NCBI GenBank assembly: GCA_015064415.1
Contig: SVSG01000004.1
Location: 1 to 64,000 of the forward strand
DNA from: Oscillospiraceae bacterium
GTDB lineage: Bacteria > Bacillota > Clostridia > Oscillospirales > CAG-272
Reading direction: 5' to 3'
DNA length: 64,000 nucleotides
Position 1 is the first letter of the stretch, and every line of letters begins with the position of its first letter. The position numbers and the translations under genes are program-made. Shown here one piece after another: positions 28,177 through 38,330 of the stretch. The notes under the pieces are model-generated. The model did not search any database. It was given only the letters and a program-made list of their open reading frames with translations, and was not told where the DNA came from.

Positions 28177-29094
28177 ATGGCTTATTTTTTGATGATCGTG
28201 TGCGTCATCACCTGCACGATCCAGTCACCCCTCAAAAAGCTTTATCAGAATCAAAGCAAAAAGGGCACGTTTTTGTTCACCGCCCTCATTCAGCTTGTGG
28301 CCGCGTGCTTCTTTGGCGGCGCGTGTCTTGTCAGCGGCAGCTTCGCCTATGAGTGGGGCGTATTGCCCTATTCGCTGCTCTTTGCCGTGGCAACCTCCAC
28401 GTGCTGCATCACCAGCGTGCTTGCACTGCGCTACGGCTCGCTGGCGCTCACCTCGCTCATTTCCTCCTACTCGCTGATGCTGCCCACAATGTACGGATTT
28501 TTCCGTTTTCAAGAGTCCGTCTACGTCACACAGCTGATCGGCATTGCGCTTTTGCTTGTGTCGCTGTATCTGACCAACATGACCAAAAAGTCATCAAAAG
28601 AGGGGGACGTACCCGCCGAAAAGTCACATTTTTCGATGAAGTGGCTGGTGCTTGTCATCGTGATGGCGCTGACCAACGGTATGTGCGCCATCGTGCAAAA
28701 GGAAGAGCAGTACCGCTTTGCCGGTGCGTATAAAAACGAGTTTATGATGGTCGCACTGCTTGTTTCCTTCGGGGTGCTGACGGTGGTGGGATTGATCTTA
28801 GAGCGTCGCGACATCGGTGTTGTGATCAAAAAGGGCGCCATCCCCGCCGTGCTGACGGGTGCCGCCAACGGTGCCACCAATTTGCTTGTGATGGTGGTGA
28901 CCGCCACGATCGCCGCGTCCATTTTCTTCCCCGTCATCTCGGGCGGCGGCATGGTGCTGGCCTACATCCTCTCGGTGACCTTGTTCAAGGAAAAGTTCAC
29001 CACGGGGCAAAAGATCGGGATCTTGCTCGGCGTTGTTTCGCTGGTGTTCCTCAATCTGAATCTGGAGTGCTTCAAGATCGGAAGCTTTGCATAA
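28177..29094 (+). CDS. DMT-superfamily (EamA-like) transporter
   Basis: About ten hydrophobic helices in two internal halves. Confidence 0.7.
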   Translation: MAYFLMIVCVITCTIQSPLKKLYQNQSKKGTFLFTALIQLVAACFFGGACLVSGSFAYEWGVLPYSLLFAVATSTCCITSVLALRYGSLALTSLISSYSLMLPTMYGFFRFQESVYVTQLIGIALLLVSLYLTNMTKKSSKEGDVPAEKSHFSMKWLVLVIVMALTNGMCAIVQKEEQYRFAGAYKNEFMMVALLVSFGVLTVVGLILERRDIGVVIKKGAIPAVLTGAANGATNLLVMVVTATIAASIFFPVISGGGMVLAYILSVTLFKEKFTTGQKIGILLGVVSLVFLNLNLECFKIGSFA

Positions 29095-29198
29095 GAAAAA
29101 GGGTGGAGCGATCCACCCTTTTTCTTTGTATGGATTGAAAATCGGGGAAGAATGTGCTATACTTAACGTAATACATGCAAACAAAAGGAGGTGCCGTG

Positions 29199-30743
29199 AT
29201 GTTATCCACCGTACTCAGCGCGGGGCTTTGCGGTATTGACGGTTTTTTGGTCAGCGTCGAATGCGATGCGCAGGAATATATGTCCTCGTTTGAGATCGTG
29301 GGCCTGCCCGACCTTGCGGTACGCGAGGCGAAGGAGCGCGTGCGCACGGCGGCGAAAAACAGCGGTTTTCGCTTTCCCGCCCACGCCCTGACGGTCAATC
29401 TTGCGCCCGCCGACCGCAAAAAGGAGGGCTCGGGGTTTGACGTGGCCATTCTGTGCGGCATTTTGCGTTGCTGCGGTGCCATCCGTCGCACCGTTGATCT
29501 TTCTCGCACCTGCCTTGTGGGTGAGCTGTCGCTTTCGGGTGGCATCCGCCCCGTGCGCGGCGCGCTTTGCATGGCCGTTGCCGCCAAGGAGGCGGGACTT
29601 TCTGAAATTTTCGTTCCCGCTGAGAACGCGCGCGAGGCCGCCGCGGTGGAGGGGATCACCGTTTATCCGCTTTCCGATATGCCCTCGCTTGTGGCACACC
29701 TCAACGGAGAAAAGCTGCTCACGCCCGCCGCACGTAACGGTGAGGCGCTGCTGGAGGCGACGGGGCTGCCGATGCCCGATTTTTCTGACGTGCGCGGGCA
29801 GGCCATGGCCAAGCGCGCCATGGAGATCGCCGCCGCAGGCGGCCACAATATCCTGCTGATCGGCCCGCCCGGCACGGGCAAATCCATGCTGGCAAAGCGC
29901 TTGCCCGGCATCCTGCCGCCCCTTTCCTTTGACGAGGCGATCGAGACCACCAAGGTGCATTCGGTCTCGGGCACGTTGCCCCCGTCGGCGTCTCTGATCA
30001 CCGCCAGACCCTTCCGCGCGCCGCACCACACCATGTCGGCGGTCAGTCTGGTGGGCGGTGGGGCCAACCCCACCCCGGGCGAGGTCTCGCTTGCGCACAA
30101 CGGGGTGCTGTTTTTGGACGAGCTGCCCGAATTTCCCAAGACCGTGACGGACACACTCCGCCAGCCCTTGGAGGACAGACGCGTCACCATCACGCGCGCC
30201 AGCGGCCGCGTGACCTTCCCGTGCTCCTTTATGCTGGTGGGCGCGATGAATCCCTGCCGTTGCGGCTATTTCGGGCACCCGACCAAGCAATGCACCTGCT
30301 CCGCCAACGACGTGAAGCGCTACGTTTCCCGCATCAGCGGGCCGCTCTTGGACCGTATCGACATTGAGGTCGAGCTCCCTTCGCTTTCCTATGACGAGCT
30401 CTCCTCACGCGAGCCCACGGGTGAGAGCTCTGCCGTGATCCGTGCGCGCGTGCAAAAGGCGCGCGAGCGCGCCGCCGCCCGCATGGCAGGGGAGCGCGGC
30501 ATTTTCTGCAACGCACAGCTGGACGCGGCCGCCATTCGCAAATACTGTATTGCGGACGAGCAGGCGATGGCCGTGCTGCGCGGCGCATACGATAATATGG
30601 GGCTTTCCGCGCGCGGCTATGACCGCATCATGCGCGTGGCGCGCACCATCGCAGATCTTGCAGACAGCGACGTGATCCGCGCGCCCCACGTGGCGGAGGC
30701 CATCCAGCTGCGCAGTCTGGACCGCAAATACTGGCAAAACTGA
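29199..30743 (+). CDS. YifB/ComM family Mg-chelatase-like AAA ATPase
   Basis: EIVGLPDLAVREAKERVRTAAKNSGFRFP...ILLIGPPGTGKSMLAKRLPGILPPL...GAMNPCRCGYFGH. Confidence 0.96.
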   Translation: MLSTVLSAGLCGIDGFLVSVECDAQEYMSSFEIVGLPDLAVREAKERVRTAAKNSGFRFPAHALTVNLAPADRKKEGSGFDVAILCGILRCCGAIRRTVDLSRTCLVGELSLSGGIRPVRGALCMAVAAKEAGLSEIFVPAENAREAAAVEGITVYPLSDMPSLVAHLNGEKLLTPAARNGEALLEATGLPMPDFSDVRGQAMAKRAMEIAAAGGHNILLIGPPGTGKSMLAKRLPGILPPLSFDEAIETTKVHSVSGTLPPSASLITARPFRAPHHTMSAVSLVGGGANPTPGEVSLAHNGVLFLDELPEFPKTVTDTLRQPLEDRRVTITRASGRVTFPCSFMLVGAMNPCRCGYFGHPTKQCTCSANDVKRYVSRISGPLLDRIDIEVELPSLSYDELSSREPTGESSAVIRARVQKARERAAARMAGERGIFCNAQLDAAAIRKYCIADEQAMAVLRGAYDNMGLSARGYDRIMRVARTIADLADSDVIRAPHVAEAIQLRSLDRKYWQN

Positions 30744-30780
30744 TACCGTTTGGGCACTAAATTCAAAAAAGGAGGGGCAT

Positions 30781-32109
30781 ATGAAGCGCTATTTGTACGT
30801 GGAAGGCGTGCTTTTCACGCTGATCGTTACCTGGATCGCCAATGACTTTTGGATGTTTTATCGGCACCCTGCGCTTTTGTGGCTGTGCTTGCCCCTTGTG
30901 GTGGTGATCGTGGGCGTTGCGGGCTTTTTCAAGCGCGGGATCTATAACAGGCGCCTGCGCGTCTGCTATCACGGCGCCTGCCTGCTTGCCATGTTCGCGG
31001 CTTCCCTTGCTCTTTCCGTTATCTGGCAAATGCTGATGCTGCTGTTCTTTTTCGAAGGGAACGTGTGGCTCTTTTTGTGGAGCATCCTCTTCTGTGCCGC
31101 CATCGAGGCGTACGTGTTCTGGAACGGCATTCTGTGTGTCTATCTCACCTCGGCACAGCTCGGCATCCGTCGCCGCGTGCTGGGGATCCTGGTGGGAATG
31201 ATCCCGCCGCTCAATCTGATCATGCTGGGCAAGATCATTGCCGTGGCCTTTGCCGAGGTGCGCGTGGAGACCGAGAAGGCGCGGCTCAATGATGCGCGTC
31301 GCGAGGCACGCGTGTGCGCCACCAAATACCCCGTTCTGTTGGTGCACGGTCTGTTTTTCCGTGATTCGCGTCTGTTCAATTACTGGGGACGCATCCCCGC
31401 AGAGCTCAAGAAAAACGGGGCGCGTATTTTCTACGGCGAGCATGATTCGGCAAGAACGGTGGCAGAAAGCGCCGCCGAGCTTGCGGACAGGATCGAGTGG
31501 ATCCTGAAAAAAACGGGCGCCGAAAAGCTGAATGTCATCGCCCATTCCAAGGGTGGCCTTGACATGCGCTACGCCATCGCACATTTGGGGATGGGACCTT
31601 ACGTGGCCTCCCTTACAACGGTCAGTACCCCCCACAACGGGTGTGTTTTTGCCAACAAATTGCTCAAAAAGGTGCCCGATCGGCTGGCGCATCGTATTGC
31701 CAATGCCTATGACGCGATCGCCGAGCGGGCGGGGGATGAGCACCCCGACTTTCTGGCGGCGGTAAGAGACCTTACCGACGAGGCATGTGCCGCCCGTAAC
31801 GAAACGATGCCACCGCCTAAGGGCATCTTTTGCCAGAGCTTTGGTTCGCGCCTCAACCGCGCGGGTGGCGGGCGTTTCCCGCTGAACATCTCCTATCACG
31901 TGGTGCGCCATTACGACGGGCGCAACGATGGCCTGGTATCGGAGAGCTCCTTTGCCTTCGGCGAGCGCTTCCAACTGCTTACCGTCAAGGGCAGGCGCGG
32001 CATCTCGCACGCGGATATGGTGGATATGAATCGCGAAAATCTGCCCGAATTTGACGTGCGCGAGTTTTACGTACAGCTGCTAAGCGACCTGCGCGAGCGC
32101 GGGCTTTGA
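30781..32109 (+). CDS. Membrane-anchored alpha/beta hydrolase (triacylglycerol-lipase-like)
   Basis: VLLVHGLFFRDSRLFNYWGRI...NVIAHSKGGLDMRYAI...VSTPHNG. Confidence 0.8.
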   Translation: MKRYLYVEGVLFTLIVTWIANDFWMFYRHPALLWLCLPLVVVIVGVAGFFKRGIYNRRLRVCYHGACLLAMFAASLALSVIWQMLMLLFFFEGNVWLFLWSILFCAAIEAYVFWNGILCVYLTSAQLGIRRRVLGILVGMIPPLNLIMLGKIIAVAFAEVRVETEKARLNDARREARVCATKYPVLLVHGLFFRDSRLFNYWGRIPAELKKNGARIFYGEHDSARTVAESAAELADRIEWILKKTGAEKLNVIAHSKGGLDMRYAIAHLGMGPYVASLTTVSTPHNGCVFANKLLKKVPDRLAHRIANAYDAIAERAGDEHPDFLAAVRDLTDEACAARNETMPPPKGIFCQSFGSRLNRAGGGRFPLNISYHVVRHYDGRNDGLVSESSFAFGERFQLLTVKGRRGISHADMVDMNRENLPEFDVREFYVQLLSDLRERGL

Positions 32110-32118
32110 CACAAAAAC

Positions 32119-32160
32119 AAAATTACCCCCGAAACGGTACGCGTTTCGGGGGTAATTTTT
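32119..32160. terminator. Intrinsic terminator
   Basis: aaaattacccccgaaacggtacgcgtttcgggggtaattttt; same stem sequence as 10071-10109. Confidence 0.9.
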
Positions 32161-33301
32161 AGTAAAGGGCGTCAAGCACGTCCGCCAAGTGCGTGCCCGT
32201 GTAGCCGTGCTCGCAAAGGTACTTGGCGGGCTCCAGCACGCGTGCCTCGAAATCGGGGCGGTGGTTCTTGTAATCCTCATAAAAATACTGCTCGTGGATC
32301 ATAATGGAAACAAAGCCGCCGCAGTACGGGTCGGCCACAACTGCCTTGACGTCCTCCATCACCTCTTCCAGGGTGCCGATGTTGGTCACGCGGTCGATGC
32401 GGGAAAAGTGCATTCCCATTTGCGTGTCGGTCCAGAAATCGCGGTGGGTGACGTGCCCCACAAGCGAGGCGGGCGCGTAATAGGAGACGGACGGATTTCC
32501 GTGCTTGGTGAGGGTGAAATATCCCGCCAGCACGCGGTGGCCAAGATCGCGCAGTGCCGCGGTGCATTCCGCATTGGCAGAGCCCCAGTGCACGGTGGTG
32601 GCGGCCACCGAGAAGGTCGCCTCGCCCGCAAAGCGCAGTACCTCGCGGCGCACGTTGTGATAATCGGCGGTGATCTGCTCGGCCGTGGCGTTTACGTAGG
32701 GGTTATCGGGGTACTCGGCGTTCGCGTGGAAGGAGAGCTTCAGCCAGTCGGCGTTTGCCTCCCACTCGGCCTTGAATTTGTCGGTCACCATCGAAAGATC
32801 AAAGTCGGGGCGCTCCAACGAGAAGCGCTTGGCGGCCTCGCGGTCGAAGGCGTAAAACAGGTTCAGATGCACCTTGGCGCCGTAAAGATCGTGTGCCTTT
32901 TTGTATACGGCAAGGTAGGGATTGTCAAAAATAGAGGTATACGTATCCTTGTTTTTCGTGATATCGTAAAGGAAAAGGATGTTGTCATCCGAGGAGATGC
33001 GGTATTTGCCCGTCACACGGGTGGAGAAATACACAAGGGCGGTGGCCTCGGTGCCGTCGGTTTTGTTTTTGACGCTCAGCGTGTTTTTGCCTTCCTTCAC
33101 GCACACCGTCGCGCAGTAAAGGCCGTTTTCCTCCGTCGCGGGAACGCCGTTGACGGTTACTTTGCAGTTGGGGGCGGATCTCACCGTCGCGGTGAAATAG
33201 AGGGTGTCACCCTTTACGTTGCCGTCGCGCTCGTTGAGGTGGTCGCCGTCAATGGGAAACAAAAAGTGCGTGGGGGCATTTGTGTTCAGATAATCTCTCA
33301 T
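32159..33301 (-). CDS. Hypothetical protein, polysaccharide-deacetylase-like features
   Basis: LKLSFHANAEYPDNPY...VHWGSANAECTAALRDLGHRVLAGYF...SIMIHEQYFY. Confidence 0.45.
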   Translation of the reverse strand: MRDYLNTNAPTHFLFPIDGDHLNERDGNVKGDTLYFTATVRSAPNCKVTVNGVPATEENGLYCATVCVKEGKNTLSVKNKTDGTEATALVYFSTRVTGKYRISSDDNILFLYDITKNKDTYTSIFDNPYLAVYKKAHDLYGAKVHLNLFYAFDREAAKRFSLERPDFDLSMVTDKFKAEWEANADWLKLSFHANAEYPDNPYVNATAEQITADYHNVRREVLRFAGEATFSVAATTVHWGSANAECTAALRDLGHRVLAGYFTLTKHGNPSVSYYAPASLVGHVTHRDFWTDTQMGMHFSRIDRVTNIGTLEEVMEDVKAVVADPYCGGFVSIMIHEQYFYEDYKNHRPDFEARVLEPAKYLCEHGYTGTHLADVLDALY

Positions 33302-33396
33302 AGCAATACTCCTTTTTCCTCGGTGTCTTTATCATATCACATTTTGCGAAAAAACACCATAGAATATCGACTGCGTTTTTTATAAAATCGGAAAGA

Positions 33397-34299
33397 TCAA
33401 AGTGATTTCAGCCACTCATCAATGATGGCGGCGGTGAGATCGTATCCCGCGTTGGTCAGATGCTGACCGTCTCTGTACATAGAGACCTTCTGGTTTTCCT
33501 CGTCGGATTTATTCGGGTCGTACATATCGAGGCGCGTGGGGTCAAGCTCGCAGTCATCCCAGAGATTGAGGTAGGGGATATCCCACTTTTCGCAGATCTG
33601 CATAGCTGCTTCGAAATAGGCATAGCGATTGTTCGAGGTGGTGAGGTTGGTTCCCATCTTCTGCGCCACGATATAGCAGATCTTCTTGCCGGGCCAAAGC
33701 CGTTCCGCACGGTAGAAGATGCTTTCCAGTGCGCCGCAGAAGGTCTCGGGGTCATAGTTGCCGCTGAAATCGTCGGGGTCGAAGCTACCGAAGCGGGGGG
33801 GATACCACCCCTCGTTGATGCGGCCCAGCAGGTCGGCATCGTTGGTGCCGCCCTCGATGATGATATAATCCGCATCGGGGTATTCCTCATGCATTTTTTC
33901 CAGCGTGGCGCACACGGAGTGGCGATCCTTTCCGCTTTGATAGGGGGGCGCGTTCTCCACAATGGTGCCGCCGCCGACGCCGTAGTTCTTCCATGCCTTC
34001 AGATCGTTTTTGGCGGCGATGCGGTCAGCCCACGTGCCCGTGATCGTTGCACCCTGACAAATGGAATCTCCGTTCCAGATCACGGTCTTTCCCTTCAACT
34101 TGTCTTCCGCGCTCACCGTGGCATCCTCGTCCTCGGGGGGTGTGGTGGTGCCTTGGTCGGGATTGCCGCCGTCATCGGTCGCAGGGGGCGTGTTCGGCGT
34201 TTTCCCGGCGTCGGGGTCCGCGTCACATGCGGAAAGGGAAATGCAGGAAAAAAGCATAACGATGCACAAAAATGCAGACAAAAGCTTTGTTTTCTTCAT
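33397..34299 (-). CDS. SGNH/GDSL hydrolase, lipoprotein
   Basis: Lipobox LSAC; KTVIWNGDSICQG ... EGGTNDAD ... DGQHLTNAGY. Confidence 0.85.
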   Translation of the reverse strand: MKKTKLLSAFLCIVMLFSCISLSACDADPDAGKTPNTPPATDDGGNPDQGTTTPPEDEDATVSAEDKLKGKTVIWNGDSICQGATITGTWADRIAAKNDLKAWKNYGVGGGTIVENAPPYQSGKDRHSVCATLEKMHEEYPDADYIIIEGGTNDADLLGRINEGWYPPRFGSFDPDDFSGNYDPETFCGALESIFYRAERLWPGKKICYIVAQKMGTNLTTSNNRYAYFEAAMQICEKWDIPYLNLWDDCELDPTRLDMYDPNKSDEENQKVSMYRDGQHLTNAGYDLTAAIIDEWLKSL

Positions 34300-34444
34300 A
34301 TCAAAATTCCTCCTTGAAGGCGAAGCTGTTTTGTGCTTTTATTGTAGCACACGGTTCTTTGTTTGTCAAGCAATCCCATCAAAAGGGTGGTATCCTTTTA
34401 GGATAGCGATTGGGGTCGCTTGTCCGTCCTTTTGTGTTGTTGTA

Positions 34445-35164
34445 TCAAAGTGTTTTGAGCCAGCTGTCGATGATGTCGGCGGTGAGATCGTATCCCGCGG
34501 CGGTCAGATGCTGGCCGTCCTTATACATTGAGATCTGCTCGTTTTCCTCAATGGATCTCGTGGGGTCATACATGAAGGGCAGGCGGGGGTTGAGATAGCA
34601 CCCATCCCACAGATTCAGATAGGGGATGCCCCACTTGCGGCAGATCTGCATCGCCGCCTCAAAATAGGCGTAGCGATTCTTCACCGTGGGGAGGTTGAGC
34701 CCCATTTTCTGTGCCACGATAAAGCAGATCTTTTTCCCGCGCCAGAGCTTTGTCGCGCGGTAAAAGGTGCTTTCCAGCGCGCCGCAGAAGGTGTCGCGGT
34801 CATACTCACCCGCGTAATCGTCGGGGTCGATCTTGCCAAAGCGCGGGGCAATTGCGTCCCCCTCGATGCGCCCCAGCAGGTCGGCATCGTTGGTGCCGCC
34901 CTCTAAAATGATATAGTCCGCGTCGGGGTATTCCTCATGCATTTTTTCAAGGGAGCCGCTGACGGAGTGGCGCGCCTTGCCGCTTTGATGGCGGGGGGCG
35001 TTTTCCACGATGGTGCCGCCCCCGATGCCGTAATTTTTCCATGCCTTCAGTTCGTTTTTGGCGGCGATGCGGTCAGCCCACGAGCCCCAGCGCGACGAGC
35101 CCTGACAGATGGAATCTCCGTTCCAGATCACGGTCTTTCCGTGTAATTTGTTTTGTTCGTACAT
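34445..35164 (-). CDS. SGNH/GDSL hydrolase, no signal peptide (paralog of the previous)
   Basis: KTVIWNGDSICQG ... EGGTNDADLLGRI ... DGQHLTAAGYDLT. Confidence 0.85.
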   Translation of the reverse strand: MYEQNKLHGKTVIWNGDSICQGSSRWGSWADRIAAKNELKAWKNYGIGGGTIVENAPRHQSGKARHSVSGSLEKMHEEYPDADYIILEGGTNDADLLGRIEGDAIAPRFGKIDPDDYAGEYDRDTFCGALESTFYRATKLWRGKKICFIVAQKMGLNLPTVKNRYAYFEAAMQICRKWGIPYLNLWDGCYLNPRLPFMYDPTRSIEENEQISMYKDGQHLTAAGYDLTADIIDSWLKTL

Positions 35165-35175
35165 AGTGTGCCTCC

Positions 35176-35910
35176 TTATATTTCTACGGTCATGCCGTCA
35201 TGGGCGACCGCGGCGGGGAAGGGCAGTTTTGCAAGGGCGCTTTCGATGACGGGAAGGGGATTGCGATGCTCTGCCACGTGGTGCAGCAGCATCCTTGCGG
35301 TGTTGCTTTTGGCAAGTGTTTCGGCTACGTAGGGCTCGGCGTAGATCTGATGCGCCGCCTCCATGACAATCAGGTCAAGCGGTTCCTTGCCCGTGGCTGC
35401 GGCAGGGTAGTCGGAAAGGTCTTTTTTGAGATCCCCCGTGAAAAGGATACGCTTGCCCTCGGCCTCAAGCAAGAGGGCGTGCGAGTTCTGATAATGCATA
35501 GTGGGGATGACGCTTACCCTGAGGCGCTCGTCCTCAAAAATCACCCCGTTTCCGTACTTTTCAAAGGAAAGTCGACCCGTGATCTCGCGCGTGCCCCGCC
35601 AGAATTCAAACATGGCAAGGTAGGGGTCAAGGTCGGGAACAAGCACGGGGAAGCCCACGTCGAAAAAGCGCAGCTTGCTGTTGAGCGCGGCGGTCAGCAC
35701 GGGGAGCCCCGCGATGTGATCGATGTGCGAGTGCGTGATGAAAACGCCCTTAATGTCACAAAAGCGCAGATCGTTGCGCTCAAACAGGTCGAACACGGGC
35801 GCGCCCGCGTCAATGAGGTAATGCTTGCCCTCCAGCGTCAGAAGGGTGCAGGTGTGGTATCTGTTTTTTTCCGGCTTGCCGTGGCTGGTGCCCAGAAACG
35901 TGATCTTCAT
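35176..35910 (-). CDS. MBL-fold metallo-hydrolase (RNase Z-like)
   Basis: MKITFLGTSHGKPEKNRYHTCTLLTL...FITHSHIDHIAGLP. Confidence 0.88.
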   Translation of the reverse strand: MKITFLGTSHGKPEKNRYHTCTLLTLEGKHYLIDAGAPVFDLFERNDLRFCDIKGVFITHSHIDHIAGLPVLTAALNSKLRFFDVGFPVLVPDLDPYLAMFEFWRGTREITGRLSFEKYGNGVIFEDERLRVSVIPTMHYQNSHALLLEAEGKRILFTGDLKKDLSDYPAAATGKEPLDLIVMEAAHQIYAEPYVAETLAKSNTARMLLHHVAEHRNPLPVIESALAKLPFPAAVAHDGMTVEI

Positions 35911-35921
35911 GGTGCTCCTCC

Positions 35922-37286
35922 TTATCCTTTGTTGCGCAGACCCTTGGGGTAATGGTTTTTCAGCCGTCCCCCCACGGCCTTGCCACCGCCAAGCGCCGCG
36001 CCCTCGTAAAGCACAGCCGCAAAGCCGCTCGCGCCGTCAAGCTCGGGGGCGTCGATCTCCTCGCCGCGCAGGTATTGCAAAACGCGCGGATCGTCGGCAA
36101 AAAGGGGTAACGTATGCTTGAAAACCGTACCGTAGGCGGAAAAAAGCTGATGATGCGGGACGATGCGCCCCTTTTGCAGCGTGCCCACGCAAACGCCGGG
36201 GGCGAACACGCCGCGCGGCGGGATCGGCACGTCGGGCGCGAGATAGATCTCGTCGCGCAGCTGCAAAAGTCGCTTTTCGGGCAGGTCGCGGAGCGTGTCA
36301 CGCAGAAAATCCCGTACGACGGCCTCGGTCTTCTTGTCAAGCGGCTTCCATGCATCCGCACGCGCAGGCGTGGCGGGCGCGTCGGCGGATCTTTGCAGCA
36401 GAGCCACGAACTGCCCCTCACCGGGCGAGAGGTGCGGATAGAAGCGGCGGCAGGGGGGCATATCGTGGGAAAGACCTTCAAAACTCACCCCGTTTGCCGT
36501 GATATTGATGATTTCGGGGGTGACGGGCAGCAGGGAAAAGTCGGGGTGCTCGCAAAGGAAACGGTCGATCTGGAGTTCGTTTTCTTCGGGGGCGAAGGTG
36601 CAGGTGGAGTACAAAAGTCGCCCACCGGGCTTGACGCAGGCGGCGGCGTTTTGCAGGATCTCATGGCCGCGCGTGGCGCAAAGACGGATATTTTCCTCCG
36701 ACCATTCCTCAGCGGCGACCTCGTATTTGCGCAGCATCCCTTCGCCGGAGCAGGGAACGTCTGCGACCACAAGGTCAAAATAGGTGCCGTAAAAGTCGGC
36801 AAGCGCGTCGGTGGAAAGGTTGGTGATCACCGCGTCGCGACAGCCAAGGCGTTCGATATTGCCCTGCAAAATGCGGCAACGCGCAGGCACGTATTCGTTG
36901 GAAACAAGCACGCCGCGGGGGGCGATCGCCGCCGCCAGCTGGGTGGATTTTCCACCGGGCGCGGCGCAAAGATCCAATACCGTTATGCCACTTTTCGGTG
37001 CGGCGGCGCACACCGTGCTGATTGCGCCGGGGTCCTGCATGTAGAACATTCCCGCGTGGTGCGCGGGGAGCGCGCCCACCTTGTCGGCGGGGGCGTAGTA
37101 CGCATTTTCGCAAAAGGGCAACAAAGAGACGGAGAAGGGCAGGAGCGCCGACAGCGTCGCGGCGTCCGTCTTGAGGGTGTTCACGCGCAACGCGCGTACG
37201 GCGGGCGCGTCAAGAGCGGCCGAAAACGCTTCAAAATCAAGCTCCGGCATTTTGCGCATCCGCGCCAAAAAGCCCTCGGGAATCAT
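35922..37286 (-). CDS. RsmF/NOP2/Sun-family RNA cytosine-C5 methyltransferase
   Basis: MFYMQDPGAISTVCAAAPKSGITVLDLCAAPGGKSTQLA...VADVPCSGEGMLRK...YSTCTFAPEENE. Confidence 0.94.
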   Translation of the reverse strand: MIPEGFLARMRKMPELDFEAFSAALDAPAVRALRVNTLKTDAATLSALLPFSVSLLPFCENAYYAPADKVGALPAHHAGMFYMQDPGAISTVCAAAPKSGITVLDLCAAPGGKSTQLAAAIAPRGVLVSNEYVPARCRILQGNIERLGCRDAVITNLSTDALADFYGTYFDLVVADVPCSGEGMLRKYEVAAEEWSEENIRLCATRGHEILQNAAACVKPGGRLLYSTCTFAPEENELQIDRFLCEHPDFSLLPVTPEIINITANGVSFEGLSHDMPPCRRFYPHLSPGEGQFVALLQRSADAPATPARADAWKPLDKKTEAVVRDFLRDTLRDLPEKRLLQLRDEIYLAPDVPIPPRGVFAPGVCVGTLQKGRIVPHHQLFSAYGTVFKHTLPLFADDPRVLQYLRGEEIDAPELDGASGFAAVLYEGAALGGGKAVGGRLKNHYPKGLRNKG

Positions 37287-37381
37287 GCAAGCACCTCCTT
37301 TTTTGTTCCTTATATTCAAAGTATAACAACGCGGTCGCTTTTTGTCAATAACTTTATCCATAACTTTTTCAAAAAAGGGGC

Positions 37382-37410
37382 TTGACAATAACGCGGTTTT
37401 GTGCTATAAT
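37382..37410 (+). promoter_or_regulatory. tRNA operon promoter
   Basis: TTGACA - 17 nt - TATAAT. Confidence 0.85.
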
Positions 37411-37447
37411 AGCAAGGCAAGTGAAGCGGGACGCCCCCGCCCGGTAC

Positions 37448-37536
37448 GCCGGAGTGGTGGAATTGGCAGACACCCGGGACTTAAAATCCCGTGGAGAGTG
37501 ATCTCCGTGACGGTTCGACCCCGTTCTCCGGCACCA
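37448..37536 (+). tRNA. tRNA-Leu (TAA), CCA encoded
   Basis: gccggagtggtggaattggcagaca...cgggacttaaaatcccg...ggttcgaccccgttctccggcacca. Confidence 0.96.
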
Positions 37537-37544
37537 ATCCATAT

Positions 37545-37622
<78 letters not shown>

Positions 37623-37626
37623 AAAA

Positions 37627-37661
37627 AGAAAACACCCCCTCGTGGGGTGTTTTCTTTTTTG
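37627..37661 (+). terminator. Terminator downstream of tRNA-fMet
   Basis: agaaaacaccccctcgtggggtgttttcttttttg. Confidence 0.9.
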
Positions 37662-37892
37662 TTCGCAGAGGCGCGGCTTTCGCCGCGCGCTTTCGGGCTA
37701 TGAGACCGACGAGCGTAGCTCGTTGGGGGAGTGCGGTTGTGCGCTGCCGGTGGCAGATGAAGCACAATCGCACGAGTGGCAGCGGTCGCAGAGGTCAACC
37801 GAGCGCTGTCGAGGGCAGACCGATGCGGGCACCGCAACTGGGATATGTTCGCACGCGCTTTCCGTGTCAACATCCCACCTGTGCAACCAAAC

Positions 37893-37912
37893 AAGGGCTA
37901 TAAAAAAGATAT
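37893..37912 (+). repeat. Outer inverted repeat, left arm (20 nt)
   Basis: aagggctataaaaaagatat = reverse complement of 41179-41198. Confidence 0.97.
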
Positions 37913-37994
37913 AGCCGCGAAAAGCCTTGATTTTTCAAGGTTTTTTGTTTTTCTGCCCTTTTCTCACATAGTCACGAGAAAAAGATATTGAACA

Positions 37995-38010
37995 CTTACG
38001 GGATTTGAAC
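37995..38010 (+). repeat. Inner inverted repeat, left arm (16 nt, tRNA T-arm-like)
   Basis: cttacgggatttgaac = reverse complement of 41150-41165. Confidence 0.97.
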
Positions 38011-38076
38011 TTCCCGAAATTGAATACTACCCCCTTGTGCATAGGAGATCCCTATGCACCTTTTTGTTGAAATTTC

Positions 38077-38136
38077 TTGACAAAATATTCCTTATATGAT
38101 ATCATAGTATCAAGAAATCCTGATAGAATGATATCA
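38077..38136 (+). promoter_or_regulatory. RM-module promoter with candidate RHH operators
   Basis: TTGACA(38077)-17-TATCAT; palindrome ATGATATCAT 38096-38105 over the -10 and ATGATATCA 38128-38136. Confidence 0.6.
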
Positions 38137-38156
38137 CAAATAAAGGAGGCGGCATT

Positions 38157-38330
38157 GTGAAACAAGCGACTAAAAGTGACAGAACAAAACAAGTGCAATT
38201 TCGTATGCCAACCGTACTTCATAATCAACTAAGAAAAATATTGATTGATGATAATGTAAGTATGGCAGATTTATTCAACAAGGCGGCAGAAGAATATATC
38301 AAAAATAAAGAAAAGGAGAAAAGAAAATGA
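38157..38330 (+). CDS. Small ribbon-helix-helix (RHH)-like protein
   Basis: GTG start: MKQATKSDRTKQVQFRMPTVLHNQLRKILIDDNVSMADLFNKAAEEYIKNKEKEKRK (57 aa, not in the ORF track); RBS AAAGGAGG; ATGA overlap with the next gene. Confidence 0.75.
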   Translation: MKQATKSDRTKQVQFRMPTVLHNQLRKILIDDNVSMADLFNKAAEEYIKNKEKEKRK

